Shown here: piece by piece, positions 57,331 through 64,000 of the stretch
Layout of the letters: every line of letters begins with the position of its first letter
How positions within the stretch are numbered: position 1 is the stretch's first letter
NCBI GenBank assembly: GCA_000151295.1
Contig: GG745332.1
Location: 29,443 to 93,442 of the forward strand
DNA from: Allomyces macrogynus ATCC 38327
Taxonomy: Eukaryota > Blastocladiomycota > Blastocladiomycetes > Blastocladiales > Blastocladiaceae
Direction: 5' to 3'
DNA: 64,000 nucleotides
The notes under the pieces: model-generated
Databases searched by the model: none
What the model saw: the letters and a program-made list of their open reading frames with translations, nothing else
What the model was told of the DNA's origin: nothing
Position numbers and translations under genes: made by a program

Positions 57331-58483
57331 TCAAATCACGCGCACCGTCGTGCGCGACCCGTCCTTACGGCGGCACCGCACCGCGCACTGCACATACGTC
57401 CACCCGTTCCCGTCGCGCGCATCGCGCAAGACCGCATGCACCTCCCCGACCGCGTCGTCGGCCTCGACCCAGAACCGTAGCGTCATGCGGCGCGTACCGT
57501 TCGGTTCCTCGACCACAGCGTGCGGCACGTGCCGGTGCCCGCGGCCGCGCGACCACAGCCACGTCCACTGGTGCGCGGGCTCGGAATCAGTCGTGGCCGG
57601 GGCGGGTTCGGCTGGCGGCGTGCTGGGTTCGTCGGACGTCAAGTCGGTAAACGCGCGCTCGGCCGCGTGCCACTGGTTCACGGTCCACTCGCGCGCCGAC
57701 GCGAGGAGGGACTGCCCGCCGCGCCATTTCGCCGGGTCGTCAGAGGGTCGGTCGATGCGCGCGACAAAGTCGCACCCGAGGATCGCGGTCACGGCGTCGA
57801 CGTTGCGCAGGCGGTCGGCCGTGTGTGCAAACATGCGCTGCGGCGAGTCGGATCCGACGTGTGCAAACATGCGCTGCGGCGAGTCGGATCCGACGAGGTC
57901 GGTGCCAACGCCCAGAGAAGCGTGCCTAGCGTTACGGATTGTAGCGTCGGTTACAAGACTTCGACGAGGATCCGCGCGGGTGGAGGGAGTTGGTAGGTAC
58001 CGCCGACACCGAGACTGAGCAGGACGATGCCGAGGTTGGCCGAAAAGCGGAACGCGCCAAAAACTGGTGGGGTTCGAGCGAGATCGCGGGTCAGTGAACA
58101 GATCGAGCCAGGCCTTGCCAATCCTGGGTTACGATCAACGTACTCCGGCCGACCATCGCGGCGCCCTTTGGTGGAGCCCGCTTGGACGCGGCACCCGTGG
58201 TAGCGCTGGCTGAGCTCGTCGAGCCAGTCGCTGATGAGGTCAAAGTACGGCGCAGCGCCAGCATCTTGATCGAGGGAACATCCACCGTCCCGGCGTGAGT
58301 GATGCTGCACTGAGCATCGTTTCGCGCATGGTGAAGTGCCCTGCGCGAGGGTGCCGTCGTGATCGCATGGTCGAATCGTGCCGACGAGCTTGCTGCAGGC
58401 GGGAAGCGCGTCCGGATCGCAGGCGCGCGGCAAGCGGGGGTTCGCGCGGCATGAGCGAGGGTGCGGCAACTTGCAGCGCTCAT
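57331..58483 (-). CDS. TIM21: TIM21, mitochondrial import translocase subunit
   Basis: Three exons, complement(57331..57925, 58001..58063, 58144..58483). With one G restored near 57904 the length is exactly 333 codons. A long Ala/Arg/Ser presequence (MSAASCRTLAHAARTPACRA) is followed by one TM helix (FSANLGIVLLSLGVGGTLLW) that spans two exons, then an SPQRMF segment and a C-terminal inter-membrane-space domain (VTAILGCDFVARI; ...MTLRFWVEADDAVGEVHAVL) like the beta-rich Tim21 fold. In yeast Tim21 links TOM, TIM23 and respiratory complexes during presequence import. An internal 36-bp tandem duplication adds a second GSDSPQRMFAHV. The missing G sits in a TTGGC that should read TTGGGC for WALG-x-DL. 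Confidence 0.75.
57823..57894. repeat. 36-bp direct duplication inside TIM21
   Basis: Two adjacent, essentially identical 36-base units (GTGCAAACATGCGCTGCGGC core) encode GSDSPQRMFAHV/T twice, just after the TM helix. It preserves the frame. Confidence 0.85.
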
Positions 58484-58862
58484 GGTTAGCGAGCCGTATT
58501 GTTGTGATCGTTGGCCGTGATTGCCGATTGATTCGTCGCTGCTTAGGGTGTGGATGTGTGGGCTGACAGAAGGGAAACAGCACAAATAGCACACTGGAGC
58601 CCACCTGAGGTGAAAAAACACACGGCGCACCTCAAGCGTCTCCCACTTTCGAAGAGACAGCTTGTTCGCTCTCGGAAGCAAACAGACATGACCGCGTCGT
58701 CGACAACGAAGAACCAGCACATGGCCGCTACAAGGCTCCGTAACCGCCCGCAAAGCGACGCGGCAACGCGCGCGCATCGTCTTGACCCGCGGCACGCCCC
58801 TTGGCCGACCGTATGAAGTCGCGACCCCCCCCCCCCCCCCCGATCCCACTAGATGCCGCAAA
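58484..58862. other. Intergenic with a C17 homopolymer
   Basis: Upstream of TIM21; run of about 17 C at 58825-58841. No gene. Confidence 0.45.
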
Positions 58863-59540
58863 TGATCACCAAGCCGACGGCCGGCACGCCCTCGCTCGAC
58901 TTGCGCTTGGTCACGAGCGGCAAGATTACCAAATCGACGGGGCCCGACTCGCAGGTACGCGTCGGCATGGACTGGAGCACCAGTGTGATGGTGGTGGGTG
59001 AGCACGGCTAACTCGACGCGTGGTACATGTAGACGAGCCCGATCAACCACCACCTCGTTGCGGGCATGTCGGCCAACGAGATTGTCGACAACCTCTCGTC
59101 GCCCTTGGCCGTGGAGGTGCGCAAGTTTGACGTGATCGTCTCGGTGATGGACAACATGCTGATGGTCGACCTGCTCATCTTCATCATCTAGGCCGCACCG
59201 CTGCACCAGGTGCCCAAAGCCAAGAAGCGCAAGAGGCGTCGTCGCATGTTGGTTGGGAACCCAAGCGCCGGCGCCAACGCAAGAGCCAACTCAGTGGCAG
59301 GCGGCGCGGCAAGTGCGAGCACGGTCTCGAACGAGAACCCGATCCCGACCTCGATCTCGACCCCAACGCCAACTATTCCCGCCACGAGGGCGACAGCCGT
59401 GATACAGCAGGTCATGGCCGGGATGCGGTCGGTGATTCTCGTTCCGATGTCCACGACCTTCCCCGAGACCATGGTCGACGACTGCGCAGCGCAATTGCGC
59501 GGTATGATCCGGGCCCGTGCTGCACCCCTCCATCTTCCGT
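58863..59540 (+). pseudogene. Degenerate reading frame of unknown origin
   Basis: From ATG 58863 the same frame has protein-like text interrupted by stops: MITKPTAGTPSLDLRL ... RVGMDWSTSVMVVGEHG (TAA at 59008), then INHHLVAGMSANEIVDNL ... FDVIVSVMDNMLMVDLLIFI (TAG at 59189), then KAKKRKRRRRMLVGNPSAGA and MVDDCAAQLRGMI. The codon sense is stronger than in other intergenic DNA, but I do not recognise the family. A decayed gene is the simplest reading. Confidence 0.35.
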
Positions 59541-59980
59541 CTGGCGCTCAGACCCAGTGGGGAGACGTACCAGTGCGAAGATTTCCTTGGCAGTGCACAG
59601 AAGGCATATCGTTATGTGGTACTGTCGCTGGCAACGGTATTTCATGCGACGACCCCGCCCATGATGGACGTTACTTGGCTGTGACTTGTGTTTCTCACAA
59701 ATCTAAGCTTGTGCAGGGGTTGAAATCCCTGATTCCCACATCCCATCGCGTGTCACGGGATACTGAGTCACTCAGATCCAGCCGTTCGTGTGTGCGGCGG
59801 CATGAGGCTCTGCAGAATCCCGAGGCGAAATCCTCAAGGCGACATCCCCACAGCTTGCTCATCCACACGACCATTCACCGCAAACCGCGCGGACCACCAG
59901 CATCGACACTGCGGCCACCGCGATCAACAGGTCGCCGCGACGACGGGCACTCTCTGCAATCACACGCGTTCAGCACCAGG

Positions 59981-61664
59981 ATGGACGCGCCTTCGGTCCG
60001 CAAGCGCCCGCGCGCGTCGTCGTCGACCTCAACTATGTCCTCCATGTCGGCCGATTGGCCGTCCAGGCCGTCCGTCGCAATGTCGGCACCCAGCAACGGC
60101 GTGAACGGCAGCGCAGCGCACCTAGATAATACCATGAACGAGCCCGCTTCCGCCGCGCAAAGCGACGTTGACATGATCGACGGGAGCGACCACGACGCCG
60201 ATGACCGCGCCGACGACGAGCTGGTAAATTGGATCTACACGCGCATCTTGTGGGTATTCACGTCCTTGACCGCACTGTTGCCCGTTGTTCCTGAAGGACC
60301 GTGCGCGCGCGCGTATTTGCCATCTTGAGGTGCAGCTCGGCACCGCGCAGGACGTGATCCGCAAGCTCCGGCTCGAGAACCGGTGCGTTCCCACTCACGC
60401 GTTCCTACCCGCTTTCGACGATGACCAACCACGTTCACCTCGTCCACAGCATCCTCGCCCTCGCCCTGCGCCAGCACACGCCCGGGTACGACCGCGCAAG
60501 CCTCCTCGACCAGGTCAACGCCGACGTGGCCGCGTGCCAGGCCGCGATCAACGAGCGTAACCGCAAGGGCGCGCCGCCCGGTCCTCTCCATGGCACCACC
60601 GCCTCCGTCAAGGTCACGCGCAGGTCCTCCACCCGCCGCAAATGTGGTGCCGGCGCCGTTGCCGCTGCACAAGGCGCTTTTGCCGTCCGCAGGATCCGCG
60701 GGACTTCCCGCGCATGTGGTTCCGCTCCCCGCGTCGCCGCGTGGACTGCGTACGTTGACGTTGGTTGTGTGCGACGCGGCGCTTGACCATGATCTTCTGA
60801 CTCTCCCTTGCGGCGGAGGCTAGACACGCCTCCGGTCCTCGGCAGCCCACGCGCACACCCGCTCGCGCCAGCTCCGCTCGTCGATCCGCCCACACCGACC
60901 TCCAGCACTGGCGGCGACATGACCGACTCGGAACCCATGGATACGTCGCCCGCGATACCGCTGCCGGATTTGCCCGCGAGCAGCACCGCCGCCCCGAAAC
61001 CCCGCGGTGGACGACGTTCGGCCGCGGCCGCGGCAGCCGCTGCTGCCGACAGCGACGCGCCTGTCAGCCGGCGGCAGCGTGCGAAGCGCGCAGTGATCCC
61101 ACCCAGCATGCAGTTTACGTCCGACGGGTTCCCGCAACTGCCGGCGGTCCTGGGCGCGCTCACGCTGCACGCATGGGGCACGATCTCGGCCGAGGACGGG
61201 TACCACCAGGAGCGGTACATATACCCGATTGGGTTTACGACGTCACGGTACGCTCTTATCTTGGCAATGGTTTGTTTCGGCTTTCGCGTAACTAACTTGG
61301 AGTGACCACTGGTAGCCAATTCGCGTCGGTCCTGCACGATGACCAAACTACGACCTACACGTGCACGATCCTGATGGGTGCCGCCGGCAAAGGCCCGATT
61401 TTCCAAGTGACCGCGGCCGATAATCCGGCGCACCCCGTGCAGGGTACGTCGCCGACGCAGTGCTGGTCCGGGATCGTGCGGGCCGCCAACTTGCTGCGCG
61501 GCAAATCGCACGGCGGCGCCACATCCGGGCCCGAGTATTTTGGGCTCACGCATGCGTTTATCGTGTACTGGTTGCAGAAAATGCCGGGCGTTGCCCAGTT
61601 GCCGCGGTATGTGATGCAGGATATTGCGCTTGTGGATCAGCGCACGGGCGCGGCGGAGACGTGA
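59981..61664 (+). CDS. FYRN/FYRC-domain chromatin protein (TBRG1-like)
   Basis: Five exons, join(59981..60223, 60297..60382, 60450..60749, 60824..61247, 61316..61664). Removing one base near 60580 gives exactly 467 codons. The acidic, Ser-rich N-terminus (DVDMIDGSDHDADDRADDEL) is followed by a short coiled coil (CHLEVQLGTAQDVIRKLRLE) split by an intron. A Pro-rich linker leads to the FYRN part (GALTLHAWGTI; YIYPIGFTTSRQFASVLH) and the FYRC part (CTILMGAAGKGPIFQV; CWSGIVRAANLL; SGPEYFGLTHAFIVYWLQKM). FYRN plus FYRC adjacent, with no catalytic domain, is the TBRG1 arrangement; in MLL-type proteins the pair forms one fold and takes part in histone-modifying complexes. A nuclear role is inferred. 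It is convergent with the Cys-rich gene copy. Confidence 0.85.
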
Positions 61665-61840
61665 AGCTGAATAACACAAAACATATTTACGCGTTGACTT
61701 TGCTTGGCCGAGCTGATGCCTGAGAGAAAAAGAGGAAAATCAGCTTGTCTCGTGTGCCCCCGATGGCGTGTCAGTGAACGACGGACTCGAATGTCTGCGA
61801 AAGGTCTCGTTCCTGAGACCAGGTGATTCGAACACCCAAA

Positions 61841-63100
61841 TGCCGACACGAATGAATAGCCTTCAAGACCCCGATTTAGACTCGGCTTGTACAAGATGCC
61901 TTCTCATGCGCGCCGGCGAAGCTAACTCTGTAGAGGCGCGCAGCTGTTGACTCTGTGCATGCTGGGATGCATAGCTCCGCGTCAGCGGGGCGTGAACACG
62001 AAAGCATGCTGTCTGGTCCAAATCATACCAGCATCAGGGCAGTCGTTGGCCCACAGCGAATTCACCAACCAGGTTTCAATCCTGACGCTACAGTGAGTCG
62101 CGTCCACCCATTCAACAACATCAATACCGACGCCGCTTCTGCGATCGCTCGTGACTCTCAATCAACACGTCTTGACCATCGTCCTCCACCGTGTCGCGGC
62201 GCTCCTCGTTCCGCTCCGAGACCACCCTACTGCCCTCCTCCTCCTCACCGTCATCCTCCGCCAGGGCACACGCGTCGCACGTGGTCCCGTCCTCGCGCAC
62301 CGCACACTCGCGACACGTATCGCGGTAGCACCGCCGGTACCATGCGTCCGGGTCGCGCACCAAGTTCTTGACCACGGTCCACCGTCTCGGCACACCCTGC
62401 TTGCTATCCGTTTCCTCGAGCTCGCGCATGATCGCCGCATCTTCCTTGGTCGTCGCCGGTTCGGGCGGAATGCACGACCACAGCCAGTGCGGCAGGTAGT
62501 CGAACGGGTTCATGGCCGGGAAAAACTCGACGCGGCCCGCGGTCGTGATGCGGTTGATCAAGTCGAGCAGCCGCGGGTGCGTGTGCAACGCCGGCGGAAC
62601 TAGGTCGCGCGTGCGTTTGCTCGTCGTGAAACGCGCGAGTTCGGCGGGGGTGATGGCGGCTAGGTGAGCGAATAAAGGTCAGTTGGGAAGCATGAACAGT
62701 GGAGAGGCAAGTGGGTGGAGACGTACGCCGTGGCGGCGTGTCGATGTACCGCATGCGGTGCTGGATCGCGTCGAAGAGCTGGGCGTCGTTGGCCGTGTCG
62801 GTCCAATTAATTTCGTCGACGAGGTCGGCGAGGATCGCACACGCGCGTGCGAGCAGCTTGCGTCGCCGCGGCAGAAGGTGACCGACAACGGGCTGTGGTG
62901 GCGGGATCGACGACATGATCGCAGCAACGTCGTCGATGACGCTGCGGCGAAACGTGTGAGAAGAAAGCGAGGTTGCGAAGCAAGACAGAATCGGTGCATA
63001 CTCTTTAGAGAAAAGACCTTGCTCGAGGGCTGTTGAAATGACGTCGGTCCACGAGAGCGTCGTTCTCTCTGTCGCTTTCCTGTTGAACAAGCCGCAAGAT
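61841..63100 (-). repeat. Inverted duplication, copy 2
   Basis: Matches 2460-3846 in reverse orientation, covering three exons, two introns and about 280 bp of 3' flank of the Cys-rich gene. The outer edge (61841) lies 177 bp past the FYR gene stop. Intron lengths (60 and 67 bp) are the same in both copies. Confidence 0.85.
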
Positions 63101-63748
63101 CCGTCGCGTCAGTTGGTCGAAACGATCCAGTCCAAAGTTGGCACGTAGGGCGTACCCCACCGCGTCGGCTATCCCCCGCAAAAGCGCATCGACCTGGTCC
63201 ATGGTGGAATCGGCGACGTGTGACGTGAGCATGTCCACAAAGTCGCCGTCATACTCGATCCCCTCGGTCTCGTGAATCGACATGGCGGCTTGCCGTGTCA
63301 TTTGGTTGTGCAAACCGCTCCGCAGTCCGGTGCGAGGATTGCCACGCGCTGGTGCCGACGGGTGGACACGATGCGCGGGAAAGTGAGCCGCAATGGGGTC
63401 GGTCGACGGGCCCGGCGCGGACCGTCGAACGCCAGCGGGAAGGGCCAGATCGTCGGCGTCGTCAGAGTCGGAGCCGGACGACGAGAGGAGAAAATCGAAC
63501 GGGACGGCAGGTGCAGTGGATGATGACGTCGCGCGAGTTCGGAATGGCGCGAGGTCGCGTTCCCATTGCTTCTCGCGCTCATCCAGCACATGTTGGTCAG
63601 CGGATGGCGAGCGTGCGCCGTCTTCTGCAGCTGCGTTATGCTCGACGTCGTCGACGTCGTCGTCGCTCTCTTCCCCCTTGACCCCGTCCGAGTCTGATCC
63701 CGAGTTTTCGTCACCGTCGAGATCCGAGAGCAGCCCACTGTCGTCCAT
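62121..63748 (-). CDS. Unknown Cys-rich acidic protein, full-length copy
   Basis: Function not recognised. Four exons, complement(62121..62659, 62727..62941, 63002..63079, 63156..63748), 474 residues, with 67-, 60- and 76-bp introns all in phase. From ATG 63748: an acidic Asp/Ser-rich N-terminus (LLSDLDGDENSGSDSDGV), helical parts (DSTMDQVDALLRGIADAVG; WTDVISTALEQGLFSKDVID), LLPRRRKLLARACAILADL, FPAMNPFDYLPHWLWSCIPP and a Cys cluster (CYRDTCREC, then TTCDAC). A highly acidic then basic end (EEEEG; SQKRRRY) completes it. The cluster C-x4-C-x2-C-x9-C-x2-C may bind zinc. The frame stays open upstream to the window edge, so the start may lie further 5'. Its 3' half is duplicated at 2649-3375. A nuclear protein would fit the charge pattern, but this is a guess. 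Confidence 0.7.
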
Positions 63749-64000
63749 GAACTTGGTTGGTCTATCGCGAGCAAGATGAGCTCCAAAACGACGACACATT
63801 TGATCTATAACGTAGGAGCGTACATAGGAAGGAATCGCTGCGGATGCGATTTCGACACTTTCGGCCCACCAATCTGCGCGTCGCGCGGGTGGACGGCGCT
63901 GGGCCAGAGGATACCCGGTTGCGGCCCAAGCACAAGTCGCAACGCCATATCCGTGCTCGTTCGCTGTCCGACGTCGTTGCGCAACAGCTGCTTCCACAAG
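63749..64000. other. Upstream of the Cys-rich gene, window edge
   Basis: The coding frame of the Cys-rich gene continues open through this stretch on the minus strand without an obvious reason, so it may be additional N-terminal coding sequence cut by the window edge. Nothing else is seen. Confidence 0.35.

Noticed and set aside
58091..59206. Single 371-codon minus-strand ORF spanning the TIM21 presequence and upstream DNA
   Set aside because: The upstream part is His/Arg-rich shadow; a presequence-like start at 58483 and spliced exons explain the gene better.

Overview
The window looks like nuclear DNA of a zoosporic (chytrid-like) fungus, and a Blastocladiomycota-type genome would fit; this is inference, since no rRNA or organelle gene is present to place it. 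The reasons are these. The sequence is GC-rich. Genes carry many short GT-AG introns (about 47-110 bp, typical donor GTACG, branch-like CTGAC, acceptor TAG/CAG). There is an APSES/KilA-N plus ankyrin cell-cycle-type transcription factor, a Crh-type GH16 cell-wall enzyme, a large Ser/Thr/Pro-rich surface protein and several mitochondrial proteins of eukaryotic type.

Layout. 0-8.3 kb: the 3' part of a formin gene, a 5'-truncated copy of an unknown Cys-rich gene, a LEA2-like membrane protein, a fragment of an EF-1A/HBS1-type GTPase and a broken unknown gene. 8.9-20.7 kb: TACO1/YebC, an omega-like GST, a secreted class-3 lipase, a 12-exon mitochondrial VWA8 gene and a coiled-coil/IQ-like protein. 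21.1-31.9 kb: a ~1,630-residue mucin-like surface protein, the AFG2/SPATA5 AAA ATPase, an unknown gene tail-to-tail with it, a stray copy of the AFG2 3' end and tRNA-Thr(UGU). 32-49 kb: a cluster of at least five, probably six, related four-helix membrane proteins, all on the minus strand, interrupted by the APSES factor, a truncated Crh-like enzyme and AT-rich patches. 49.5-61.7 kb: i-AAA protease (YME1), EMC7, ribose-5-phosphate isomerase B, a TXNDC9/phosducin-like protein, a GNAT protein, TIM21 and an FYRN/FYRC chromatin protein. 61.8-63.7 kb: the full-length copy of the Cys-rich gene, inverted relative to the truncated copy 58 kb away.

Functional themes. Four genes act in mitochondria (TACO1 translation, VWA8, YME1 proteolysis, TIM21 import), and several act at the surface or in the secretory path (lipase, mucin, Crh, EMC7, the tetraspan family). 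Gene models were built by matching intron phases. In several genes (mucin, APSES factor, TIM21, FYR) the model closes to an exact multiple of three only after one single-base indel is allowed, so either the sequence carries scattered indel errors or many loci are lightly damaged. The most novel signals are the tetraspan cluster and the inverted duplication of the unknown Cys-rich gene.
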